A stretch of 7,256 nucleotides of DNA from CAYVBE01 sp964448935 (GTDB lineage Bacteria; Planctomycetota; Brocadiia; SM23-32), in the NCBI GenBank assembly GCA_964448935.1, contig CAYVBE010000202.1, positions 1-7,256 on the forward strand. The letters run 5' to 3'. Below, piece after piece: positions 1 through 7,021 of this stretch. Below the pieces are notes generated by a model. It made no database searches. It saw nothing but the letters and a program-made list of their open reading frames with translations, and had not been told where the DNA came from. Within the stretch, counting starts at the first letter, position 1. Each line of letters starts with the position of its first letter. The position numbers and the translations under genes were made by a program.

Positions 1-153
1 TACACGCTCTCAGAGAAGCGGAACACGCCGCCGGCTGTGCGGTGCGTGGGACTTTTGAATGCCCCTGTTGTCAAGACGCGACGTGTTGACGGCCGCCCCA
101 TGCGGCGGTACCATGGACCTCTGGGGTTCACAATTCCGGGGGAAGGAGAATGA
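1..153 (+). CDS. Possible 3' end of an upstream gene (partial, uncertain)
   Basis: The frame beginning at base 1 is open for 50 codons and ends in a TGA at 151-153. That stop overlaps the ATG of the next gene in an ATGA arrangement (150-153), which is common between translationally coupled genes. The residues (starting YTLSEKRNTPPAVRCVGLLN and ending FTIPGEGE) match no family I recognise. Codon choice looks G/C-ending in the first third and less so later. A 50-codon open frame in GC-rich DNA is weak evidence, so this may be chance, and the region may simply be the leader of the following gene. The rest of the gene, if real, lies outside the window. Confidence 0.2.
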   Translation, partial: YTLSEKRNTPPAVRCVGLLNAPVVKTRRVDGRPMRRYHGPLGFTIPGEGE

Positions 154-944
154 AGAAATTGCTGGTCGTGGCCGTGATTGTGCTGGTCTTGCTGGCCATC
201 GGTGGGTTAGTGCTGCTGTCCAACCTCGGCCGCGTCGTCAAGACCGGTGTCGAGAAGGGCGGAACCATGGTCCTGGGCGTCCCGGTATCCCTGAAGGGTG
301 CGTCGGCTTCCCTTTCGGGCGACCTGGGGCTGGAGGGGCTTAAGCTGGGCAGCCCCGACGGCTTCTCCGCCTCCGAGATGTTCAAGCTGGAGAATATGGA
401 CGTCAGCGCCGACCTCTGGTCCCTTGCCTCGTCCACGGTGGTGGTCCACGAGATCGCCATCAACGCGCCGGACCTCACGCTGGAGCTGTCCGGCGCAAAG
501 ACCAACTGGGGCGTCGTGATGCAACGGCTGAAGAAGGAGCCTGGACCGGACGAGAAGACGGGCAAGAAGATGAAGATCGGCCGGATCGTCGTCAAGAACG
601 GCTCCGTTCGCATAGCCGGTCTGCCCATGGGCGGGCAACCCACCGTGGCGCTGCCGACCGTGGAGGTGAACGACATCAGCTCCGGAGGCGAGGACGGCAT
701 GCCGGTTCGGGACGCCGTCAGGGTGGTGGTCGCCGTCATCTATCGGGCCGCGCTCGAAGCCGCCGAGGGCAAGATACCGGCCGGCCGGCTCAAGGATATC
801 CGCGAAGGCCTGGGGAACCTGCTCAAGGGCGCCGGCGGCCCCCTCGAACGCCTGAAAGAGGGAACCGGCGGGGCCGCCGGGGAGGTGCTGGAGAGAGCCA
901 CGGGCATCCTGGGTGGCGGATCGGGCGAAGACGAGGGGCAATAG
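150..944 (+). CDS. AsmA-like / DUF748-type protein with N-terminal membrane anchor
   Basis: This 264-residue protein begins with Met-Lys-Lys and a single hydrophobic helix (about residues 4-24). It is probably anchored in the inner membrane with the rest on the periplasmic side. Residues about 40-115 carry the AsmA/DUF748-like pattern: a beta-rich stretch with a Gly-Leu-x-Leu-Gly-x-Pro-x-Gly-Phe motif near 68-74, then alternating strands and an Asn-Trp-Gly after 'ELSGAKT'. A second beta-rich block follows a Lys/Glu-rich linker at about 140-180. The C-terminal 70 residues are predicted amphipathic helix, rich in Gly, Leu, Lys and Glu. Family members are thought to act in envelope lipid transport or membrane homeostasis; the short length makes this a minimal or divergent member, and its precise role is unknown. 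The start follows a purine-rich GGAAGGAG with very short spacing. No other Met lies close by, and this start includes the membrane segment. Confidence 0.75.
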   Translation: MKKLLVVAVIVLVLLAIGGLVLLSNLGRVVKTGVEKGGTMVLGVPVSLKGASASLSGDLGLEGLKLGSPDGFSASEMFKLENMDVSADLWSLASSTVVVHEIAINAPDLTLELSGAKTNWGVVMQRLKKEPGPDEKTGKKMKIGRIVVKNGSVRIAGLPMGGQPTVALPTVEVNDISSGGEDGMPVRDAVRVVVAVIYRAALEAAEGKIPAGRLKDIREGLGNLLKGAGGPLERLKEGTGGAAGEVLERATGILGGGSGEDEGQ

Positions 945-1016
945 CCGTCCGGCCCTCACCCGTCTTTCGTAGAACGGGCGGATACCCTTTACTTCCCGTA
1001 GAGCAGCGCCCATACT

Positions 1017-1023
1017 GGGAGGG
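1017..1023 (+). promoter_or_regulatory. Ribosome binding site supporting the TTG start
   Basis: GGGAGGG lies four bases before the TTG at 1028 and is close to the anti-Shine-Dalgarno consensus. The competing in-frame ATG at 1067 is preceded by a C/G-rich stretch with no comparable motif. This site is the reason for choosing the rare TTG start. Confidence 0.5.
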
Positions 1024-1027
1024 CCGG

Positions 1028-3280
1028 TTGCCGTCCGTTCATCATCCCCTCCACGCGAGCCGCGCAATGCCCGAGCCACGTCACGATCGAATTTTCCCGT
1101 TGAGCCTGCTGAGTGATTATCCGGGTACCGACTGCCTGGACTCCCCGTTCTTCCTGCCCCGTTGTGACCACACCGTGCGGCGGGTCTGGGCAATGGTGCC
1201 GGCCGGCACCCCGATCGTGGCGGTGGACGATGTGGAGCTCGAGCCCGTCGGGGTACACGACGGCCCGCCCCGCTGGATAGACTACGGAACCGCCGAACTG
1301 CCGATGGGCTTCAGCCAGCTCCGGGTGCGGGGCCTGCGGCCGACCGACAGGGCCGACGCACTGCTGGTCGTTGTGGAAGACACCGCAATGTCCCTGGCAG
1401 GTTGCACCCGGCCGGAGGTGGAACGGAAGTTGTGGGGCCTGGCCCGCTCGGATGCCGGCAGCACGACCATCTCCCCGTCACGGGTCGAGGTTGGGAAAGC
1501 GGTGAGTTTCCGGCTGCGCTACACGGCCGGCAAGCAGGGCCTGCCCGCAGGCGCCCGGGTGCGGCTGACCGTGCCGAAGGCGTGGTCCCGACCGCAGGCG
1601 GACGACGCGGCGGCTCCCGGCTTCACACAGATCACCGACGGCGGGGCGGAGATCGAAGAGGTCGCCGACTCGGTGGAGTCGCACGAGAAGGTGGACGTCT
1701 TCTGCCGTCTGCCCGCTGGACTGGCGCCCTACGGCGAGTTCGAGCTGACCTACAGCACCTACCGGACTTACATCTACCCCACGACTTTCCACGCCGCTGA
1801 GCGACGCTACTGGTATTCCAAGGTGGCGCCGTCTTCCGCCGCGGTGTCTCTTGGGACGGATCGGCCCTTTGTGAGCCTGACGAAACGGAACACGCACTCC
1901 CTGGAGATCGTGCCGGGCCCGGCGGAGCGCCTGTTTCTGTTCCTCCCCGGACGCCGGTTCACCTCCGACGACATCGTTCTGCGCGGAACCTTTACCGACC
2001 ACTTTCGCAACGTGCCGCCGGACGGGCCCGTCCAGCGGGACGTGGAGTTGTGGCTGATGCACGAGGACGAGTTGAGCCGCCTGGGGACGCCCGAGGGCTG
2101 CTTCCGTGCGCCCCACCGGTTCGCCCTGCCCCTGCCCGACCTCGACCCCGGCATATACCGCGTGCTGGCCCGCTGCCCGGAGACCGGCGACCTGCTGGCG
2201 CGCAGCAACCCGCTGGAGGTCGTCGAGGATGACGCCGACGCCACCCGCCTGTGGTGGGGCGAGATACACGGGCATACGGAGATGAGCGACGGAGCCGGCC
2301 GCTACGAGGAACTCTACCGCCACGCCCGGGAGGAAGGCTGCCTGGATTTCGCCGCGGCAGCCGACCATGCCGGTTACCACTCGGACAATCAGTGGCTCTG
2401 GATGCAGGATATCACCAACGCCCGGAACGATCCCGGCCGGTTCGTCACCCTCATCGGCTACGAGTGGGCTGGCCAGCAGGTGCATCGCAACGTCTATACC
2501 TGCCGCTCCCGGCTGGAGCTTTTCCGCGGCATGTACGAGCCCACCTCCACGATCAACGTGGTGTGGAGCCGGTTCGCGGACGATGAAGATGTTGTCGGCG
2601 GCCCGCACGCGCCGCTGGCGCACGGTCTGGTGTGGGAGCACCACGTGCCGGAGGTCGAGCGCTTCGTCGAGATATACTCGATGTGGGGCGCGTCCGACTT
2701 CCGCGACAACCCGCTGGTGCCACGTTTTGCGCGGGAGAACCCGCGCGGGATATCGGTCAATGAACTGCTTCGGGGCGGCGCGCGGCTGGGGTTCACGGGC
2801 GGCGGCGATTGCCACGAGGGGCACGTCGGGTTCTCCTGCGAAGACCCCGAGGGCCAGGGGAGCACGCCCCACACGTTCGCCGTCTGTCTGCTCTACCGGT
2901 GCGGCATGACGGCGGCCGTCACGCGGGACCTGGACCGCCGATCGCTGCTGGGGGCGCTGCGGGAACGGCGCACCTACGCGACGACGGGCGCGCGCATCCT
3001 GCTCGACTTCACGGCCGCCGGGCTGCCCATGGGTGCCGAGGGCGCGGCCGAGCAGGTGGAGTGCAGCCTCTCCGTGCACGGCGAGGACGTGATATCGTTG
3101 GTCGAAATCATCAAGGACGGCGAAGTGGCGTGGTCACACCGCTGCGACGACGCCGACGTGGAACTCACATGGCAGGACCCCGAACCGCCCGAGGGCGAGC
3201 ATTACTATTACCTCCACGTGGTGCAGGATGACGGGCAGATGGCGTGGTCCAGCCCCGTCTGGGTGACGACGCAAGCCTGA
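1028..3280 (+). CDS. DUF3604-like protein with PHP-type metal-dependent hydrolase domain
   Basis: This 750-residue protein lacks a signal peptide or membrane segment, so it is probably cytoplasmic. Residues 1 to about 400 are beta-rich and Ig-like in character. From about 409 a PHP-type domain begins: motif I is WWGEIHGHT (H414, H416), motif II is ADH (D446, H447), then E479 with H486, H527 in GGPHAPLAH, E548, and motif IV is GGGDCH (D594, H596). These can form a multinuclear metal site, so I infer a hydrolase or phosphoesterase; the substrate is unknown. The segment ERRTYATTGARI near 650 and the following beta-rich tail are typical of DUF3604 proteins. The start is taken as TTG at 1028 because GGGAGGG (1017-1023) lies four bases upstream. 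An ATG at 1067 is possible but has no clear ribosome binding site. The 83-base gap from the previous gene holds only a weak 5-bp hairpin (959-978) without a T-tract, so co-transcription with that gene is possible. A strong terminator follows. Confidence 0.85.
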   Translation: MPSVHHPLHASRAMPEPRHDRIFPLSLLSDYPGTDCLDSPFFLPRCDHTVRRVWAMVPAGTPIVAVDDVELEPVGVHDGPPRWIDYGTAELPMGFSQLRVRGLRPTDRADALLVVVEDTAMSLAGCTRPEVERKLWGLARSDAGSTTISPSRVEVGKAVSFRLRYTAGKQGLPAGARVRLTVPKAWSRPQADDAAAPGFTQITDGGAEIEEVADSVESHEKVDVFCRLPAGLAPYGEFELTYSTYRTYIYPTTFHAAERRYWYSKVAPSSAAVSLGTDRPFVSLTKRNTHSLEIVPGPAERLFLFLPGRRFTSDDIVLRGTFTDHFRNVPPDGPVQRDVELWLMHEDELSRLGTPEGCFRAPHRFALPLPDLDPGIYRVLARCPETGDLLARSNPLEVVEDDADATRLWWGEIHGHTEMSDGAGRYEELYRHAREEGCLDFAAAADHAGYHSDNQWLWMQDITNARNDPGRFVTLIGYEWAGQQVHRNVYTCRSRLELFRGMYEPTSTINVVWSRFADDEDVVGGPHAPLAHGLVWEHHVPEVERFVEIYSMWGASDFRDNPLVPRFARENPRGISVNELLRGGARLGFTGGGDCHEGHVGFSCEDPEGQGSTPHTFAVCLLYRCGMTAAVTRDLDRRSLLGALRERRTYATTGARILLDFTAAGLPMGAEGAAEQVECSLSVHGEDVISLVEIIKDGEVAWSHRCDDADVELTWQDPEPPEGEHYYYLHVVQDDGQMAWSSPVWVTTQA

Positions 3281-3310
3281 CCCGGCGGGGGTGAACGTCG
3301 CTGCGGCGCG

Positions 3311-3339
3311 CGAAAAACACGCGTCGCGCGTCTTTTTCG
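3311..3339. terminator. Bidirectional Rho-independent terminator
   Basis: The two halves pair as CGAAAAA (3311-3317) with TTTTTCG (3333-3339), then one C-C mismatch (3318/3332), then ACGCG (3319-3323) with CGCGT (3327-3331) around a TCG loop. A GC-rich stem with an A-tract on one side and a T-tract on the other is the textbook form of a terminator working on both strands. It starts 31 bases after the PHP-gene stop and separates that transcript from the AAA+/VWA operon. Confidence 0.85.
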
Positions 3340-3356
3340 GTATGTCGCCGGTACGG

Positions 3357-3362
3357 TAAAAT
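3357..3362 (+). promoter_or_regulatory. Candidate -10 element for the AAA+/VWA operon
   Basis: TAAAAT matches the sigma-70 -10 consensus at five of six positions and sits between the terminator and the AAA+ gene. A promoter is needed here, because the upstream terminator should stop read-through. At the usual 17-base spacing the -35 position falls on the T-tract of the terminator (3334-3339) and is not TTGACA-like. A TTGACT at 3369-3374 has no -10 at a suitable distance. The call rests on one hexamer and on context. Confidence 0.25.
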
Positions 3363-3439
3363 GTGTACTTGACTTGTGGACGAATCCCGGCCCGCAGCCT
3401 TCCCGGCCTTCCTTATCCCCGGTTCAACGAGTGAAGCCC

Positions 3440-4288
3440 ATGGACCCAGAAGAGGTAATGGACGAGTTCCGCATCCCCGAGCGGCCCAACTACATCCAGC
3501 AGGGCAACGAGGAAGAGCTTTTCAGCCACGCCTTCCGCCAGAAGGTGCCCCTCATCCTGAAGGGCCCCACCGGCTGCGGCAAGACGCGCTTCGTCGAGCA
3601 CATGGCCAGCCATCTGGACCTGCCGCTCATCACCGTCTCCTGCCACGAGGACCTGACCGCCGCCGACCTGGTGGGCCGCTTTCTGTTCAAGGGCGACGAG
3701 ACGGTGTGGCAGGACGGCCCCCTGACCCTGGCGGTGCGCTACGGGGCCATCTGCTACCTGGACGAGATCGTCGAGGCCCGCAAGGACACCACGGTCATCA
3801 TCCACTCCCTGACCGACGACCGGCGGATGCTGTTCCTGGACCAGGCCGGCGAGGTGCTGCGCGCGCACGAGAACTTCATGATGGTCCTCTCCTACAACCC
3901 CGGATACCAGAACGTGGTCAAGGACCTGAAGCAGAGCACCAAGCAGCGGTTCGCCAGCCTGCAGTTCGGCTACCCGCCCGTGTCCACAGAGACCGACATC
4001 GTGACCAGCGAGACCGGCGTGGACGAGGAGACGGCCGAGAAGCTGGCCTCCATGGCGCAGGAGATACGGGAGCTGAAGGGCTTCGGGCTGGAGGAAGGCG
4101 CCAGCACCCGTCTGCTGGTGTATGCCGGGCGGCTGATCCGCGACGGTATGGAACCCCTCACTGCCTGCCGCACTTCCGTCAGCAACGTGCTGTCCGACGA
4201 TCCCGAGATGATCGAGTCGGTCAACGACATCGTCAACGCCTACTTCGGCGACATGCTGGCCCATGAGGAAGCCGAAAACGAAAACTGA
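3440..4288 (+). CDS. MoxR-type AAA+ ATPase, CbbQ/NirQ/NorQ family
   Basis: This protein has 282 residues if started at the ATG at 3440. It shows a Walker A GPTGCGKT (42-49, K48) and a Walker B ending in ICYLDE (D108, E109). Sensor 1 lies in SYNPGYQN (N153), and an arginine-finger region in KQSTKQRF (R170). The C-terminal signature LKGFGLEEGASTRLL starts at 212. Motifs and length fit the CbbQ/NirQ/NorQ family closely. These hexameric ATPases work with a VWA partner to activate a client enzyme, such as Rubisco for CbbQ or nitric oxide reductase for NorQ. All catalytic residues are present, so it should hydrolyse ATP. Its partner is the next gene, which overlaps its end by 26 bases. The frame is open upstream to a TTG at 3374, but those residues look unlike the family. 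ATG 3458 is also possible (AGAAGAGG just upstream) and gives 276 residues. Which client it serves cannot be told from sequence, so no symbol is given. Confidence 0.93.
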   Translation: MDPEEVMDEFRIPERPNYIQQGNEEELFSHAFRQKVPLILKGPTGCGKTRFVEHMASHLDLPLITVSCHEDLTAADLVGRFLFKGDETVWQDGPLTLAVRYGAICYLDEIVEARKDTTVIIHSLTDDRRMLFLDQAGEVLRAHENFMMVLSYNPGYQNVVKDLKQSTKQRFASLQFGYPPVSTETDIVTSETGVDEETAEKLASMAQEIRELKGFGLEEGASTRLLVYAGRLIRDGMEPLTACRTSVSNVLSDDPEMIESVNDIVNAYFGDMLAHEEAENEN

Positions 4289-6647
4289 AACGGACGAATG
4301 TCCGCAGCACACCTACCGCGGCTTTCCGCTGGGACGCGTCACCTGGGGTTACCGCGAGCAGTTCCGGCATCTGCTGGACAACCTGTTCGCGAAGGGCCTG
4401 CTGAACGAGGATTCCCGCCGGCCCACCGAGGTCTGCGCGCCGCTCCTGGAAGGCGAGGCGCGCACCGGCTACGACTACGTGCTCAAGGAGTTCCTGGCCG
4501 CGCTCGACGCCGGGGCGGGCTGGCTGCTGCGCGTGCCGGCGCTCTTCAAGGAATGGCGCGACCTGGGGGCCGATTTCGCGGCCGAGCGCGTCTATATGGG
4601 CAAGCGCTACTTCCAGCTCTGGGGCGAGGGGCACTTCCCGCGCGAACCGGACGAGGTGAGCCGCATCCTGCAGTGGGCGGCGCACCTGATGGAGACCGAC
4701 CCGGAGGTCGCCTTCAGCTTCCTGGTCGGCTACCCCGAGCTGCGCGCGCACCTGGCTCTGGATGAGGTGCCGGGTTTTATCGAGAACGGCCTGGCCGTCT
4801 ATCAGCGCAGCCATGAGAACGCCGTCAGCTACTTCCAGATGAAGCTGAAATCCGCCGAGGCCACGGCCGAGCACCTGAGCCGCGCCTGCCGCTTCGACCG
4901 GGTCAAAGACCGCCTGGGGCGGCTGTATCGCGCCGTCACCGGGCGGTCCGTCCAACTGGATACGCTGGACAAGCTGGACAGCGACGACCTGATTGACTGC
5001 GGCTCGGGGATGGTCTGCGGCTGCGACTACCTCTACCTGCCGGGACGCGTCTCGGCCTACCCGGAGCGCACGCTCAACCGCGCCTATTACGTGCTGGCCA
5101 CTCTCTACGGCGCGGCGTGCTACCGGTTCGGGGGATACTGCGCGGTTCACGGTACCGGCGGCGGCAGCCGCATATCGCAACTCTGCCACCACCTGGACGC
5201 GCCCGATGTCGGCCTCTGCAGCTTCCTTTTCCAGGTAACCGAGGTGCAGCGGCTGCGGATGGCCCTCGAGACGCATTATCCGGGGGCGACACGGTTGATA
5301 CGGGAGGTCAGCCGCGCCGAGGCCCGAATGCGACACCGGCAGGGCGGGGCCGAGATGCTGCTGAACTGCGCCGCCGGGGGCGCCGATGCGGATGAGCTGC
5401 CGGAAGAGCTGGCGGGCCTCTTCCGCCGCCTGGCCGCGCTGGCCGAGCAGTGCGACGGCCACCGCGCCGTCCTGAAGGGCCTTCTGGAGGACTGGCCCGG
5501 TCCCCCCCCGCAAGCCGGCGAGAGGCAGTACGCCTTCCGCGCCGCGCCGCTCAGCTTCTTCCCCGACTTCGACTTCCCGCTGCGCCCCACCGCACCGCCC
5601 TCCGACGCCGTGGTGATGGACCTGAGCAGCGACGCGCGCGACCAGTCCCTCGACGCGGACGCGAAAACGCCGGCCGCCGAGGAGGCCGAGGCGGAGCGCA
5701 CCGGCGAAGGCGAGGGCGACGAGGAGGGGGAAGAGGAGGAAGGCGGCGCCGCGGTGCAGGCGGCCTACCTCTACGACGAGTGGAACGGGCTGCAGAACGA
5801 GTATTACCGCGACTGGTGCAAGCTGCGCGAGGTGCGACCGGAACCGCGCGACGGCGGCGACGGGGAGGGCGAGGCCTTCCGGCGCCGCGTCGAGCACGTC
5901 AAGAAGCTCTTCCAGCGCCTGCGCCCGGACGTGGTGGTAAAGGAGAAATACCTGGAGAGCGGCGACTACATTGACATTGACTCGCTGGTGCGGTTCGTGA
6001 CGCTGCGCAAGGCCAAGGTCTCCCCGCAGGTGCGTTTCTGGATGAAGCCGCGGCTGAACCGCCGGGACGTGGCGGTGGCCCTGCTGGTGGACTGCAGCGG
6101 CTCGACGGGCCGCGAGAGCGGCCGGCGGGACGTGCTGGGCGTGGAGAAGCAGGCCGCGCGCATCCTGGCCACCGGCCTGGGCGAGCTGGGCGACAGGTTC
6201 GGCATCTTCGGCTTCACGGGCAACGGCCGCGAGCAGTGCATCTACCAGGTGTTCAAGGATTTTGACCAGGATTGGGACAGGCAGGCCACCGACCGCCTGA
6301 TGGCCGTGCGGCCGGGCTCGTCCACCCGCATCGGCGTGGCCCTGCGGCACACCGGTCAGAAGCTGGCGCGCCTGTCGGCCAGGACCAGGCTCATCATCCT
6401 GCTCACCGACGGCCGCCCCATGGACACCGACTACGACCCCCAGACGCGCTACGCCCACTACGACGTGCGCAAGGCGTGCGAGGAGAATAACTCGCTGGGC
6501 ATAGACACCTTCTGCATCGCGATAGACATCGAGAGCCGCGAGGAACTGGACCTGATGTTCCCCCGCCGGCGCTACGTGGTGCTGGACGACGCCGGCGACC
6601 TGCCCGACGCCCTGACGCGGTCCTACCTGAAGCTGACCCGGGCGTGA
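4263..6647 (+). CDS. CbbO/NorD-like VWA-domain protein, partner of the AAA+ ATPase
   Basis: This is a 794-residue protein whose length is nearer to CbbO than to the shorter NorD. Residues about 10-440 are mostly helical, with a Cys/His-rich segment at 246-319. An acidic linker of mainly Glu, Gly and Asp spans about 472-495. Then comes the family signature YDEW (504-507) with DWC downstream, and a block ending SGDYIDIDSL. The VWA domain fills the last 190 residues. Its MIDAS is complete: D610-C-S612-G-S614, T688 in GSSTR, and D716 in LTDGRP, so it should bind a divalent metal. In CbbQO and NorQD the VWA protein links the ATPase ring to the client enzyme; I infer the same here, in the cytoplasm. 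Its ATG lies 26 bases inside the ATPase gene with no clear ribosome binding site, which suggests translational coupling. No Rubisco, nitric oxide reductase or other obvious client is in the window. Confidence 0.9.
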   Translation: MRKPKTKTETDECPQHTYRGFPLGRVTWGYREQFRHLLDNLFAKGLLNEDSRRPTEVCAPLLEGEARTGYDYVLKEFLAALDAGAGWLLRVPALFKEWRDLGADFAAERVYMGKRYFQLWGEGHFPREPDEVSRILQWAAHLMETDPEVAFSFLVGYPELRAHLALDEVPGFIENGLAVYQRSHENAVSYFQMKLKSAEATAEHLSRACRFDRVKDRLGRLYRAVTGRSVQLDTLDKLDSDDLIDCGSGMVCGCDYLYLPGRVSAYPERTLNRAYYVLATLYGAACYRFGGYCAVHGTGGGSRISQLCHHLDAPDVGLCSFLFQVTEVQRLRMALETHYPGATRLIREVSRAEARMRHRQGGAEMLLNCAAGGADADELPEELAGLFRRLAALAEQCDGHRAVLKGLLEDWPGPPPQAGERQYAFRAAPLSFFPDFDFPLRPTAPPSDAVVMDLSSDARDQSLDADAKTPAAEEAEAERTGEGEGDEEGEEEEGGAAVQAAYLYDEWNGLQNEYYRDWCKLREVRPEPRDGGDGEGEAFRRRVEHVKKLFQRLRPDVVVKEKYLESGDYIDIDSLVRFVTLRKAKVSPQVRFWMKPRLNRRDVAVALLVDCSGSTGRESGRRDVLGVEKQAARILATGLGELGDRFGIFGFTGNGREQCIYQVFKDFDQDWDRQATDRLMAVRPGSSTRIGVALRHTGQKLARLSARTRLIILLTDGRPMDTDYDPQTRYAHYDVRKACEENNSLGIDTFCIAIDIESREELDLMFPRRRYVVLDDAGDLPDALTRSYLKLTRA

Positions 6648-6655
6648 GAAACGAC

Positions 6656-6675
6656 CTCGGGCGAGGGCGCCCGGG
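6656..6675. repeat. GC-rich hairpin after the VWA gene (possible weak terminator)
   Basis: CCCGAGG-type pairing joins 6656-6663 with 6668-6675 around an AGGG loop, giving an eight-pair stem with one G-T pair. It starts nine bases after the stop codon. It is followed by CTACA and then GATTTTA, which is not a proper T-tract, so termination would be weak. The CTACA at 6676-6680 faces the TGTAG at 6708-6712, so this hairpin may be an edge unit of the repeat island rather than a dedicated terminator. Confidence 0.45.
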
Positions 6676-6704
6676 CTACAGATTTTATGTGCATTGCACG
6701 GTGC

Positions 6705-6738
6705 ATGTGTAGCGCAGCCGCCCCCGGCTGCGGCCGTT
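6705..6738 (+). repeat. Outer inverted repeat, left arm (34 bases)
   Basis: This arm is the exact reverse complement of 7196-7229. It contains its own hairpin, CGCAGCCG-CCCC-CGGCTGCG (6713-6732). Just before it lies a short palindrome, TGCACGGTGCA (6695-6705). Identity stops abruptly at both ends of the 34 bases. Confidence 0.9.
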
Positions 6739-6863
6739 ACGCACGGGCAGCGAGCTTTCAGAGAAAGGCTGTCGTCACCGTGCCGGGAACGTGCATATCG
6801 CGCGGGGAAGCGAATGTGCCCCGGCGGGGAAAACGAACGCAAGCGGAAGCCGCGGTCAGGCCG

Positions 6864-6927
6864 TTTCGCCCGCAGGGCGTCGCCCTGGGAACCGTGGCCG
6901 TTCCAATTTTCAGCCCTGAAGGGGCGG
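6864..6927 (+). repeat. Inner inverted element, left copy (64 bases, shorter form)
   Basis: The order of blocks is TTTCGCCC, a three-base loop, GGGCG, CGCCCTGGG, a 22-base spacer, then AGCCCTGAAGGGGCGG. Read in reverse complement, 7022-7118 shows the same blocks in the same order, with 15 of 16 bases matching in the last block. This copy lacks about 33 bases that the right copy has between GGGCG and CGCCCTGGG. It contains the small hairpin CGCCC-GCA-GGGCG (6867-6879). Confidence 0.7.
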
Positions 6928-7021
6928 GACCCGGCTATTCAACCCTCTTGCCCCTGGTGGTGAACACGAAGCGCGGGAACGGGCACGGACAATGGCGCAC
7001 GCGTGTCGTCCTACTGATGTT

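Noticed and set aside
959..978. Terminator between the AsmA-like and PHP genes
   Set aside because: Only five pairs (CCCGT with ACGGG) form, with a large loop and no T-tract.
207..1193. Minus-strand open frame of 328 codons across the AsmA-like gene and the following gap
   Set aside because: The plus-strand product has a membrane anchor and family pattern, while this one has neither and spans a gene boundary.
1478..3079. Minus-strand open frame of 533 codons opposite the PHP gene
   Set aside because: Same cause as above: it mirrors the codon bias of a gene with intact metal-binding motifs and carries no family signature.
3374..3439. N-terminal extension of the AAA+ protein from a TTG at 3374
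   Set aside because: The added residues are Pro/Ser-rich and unlike the family, and the TTG has no ribosome binding site.
4233..6842. Minus-strand open frame of 869 codons opposite the VWA gene
   Set aside because: It runs opposite a gene with clear VWA and NorD motifs. Its product is low-complexity (Ala, Arg, Gly, Val, His) and has no recognisable domain. In GC-rich genes with G/C third positions, stop codons become rare on the opposite strand.
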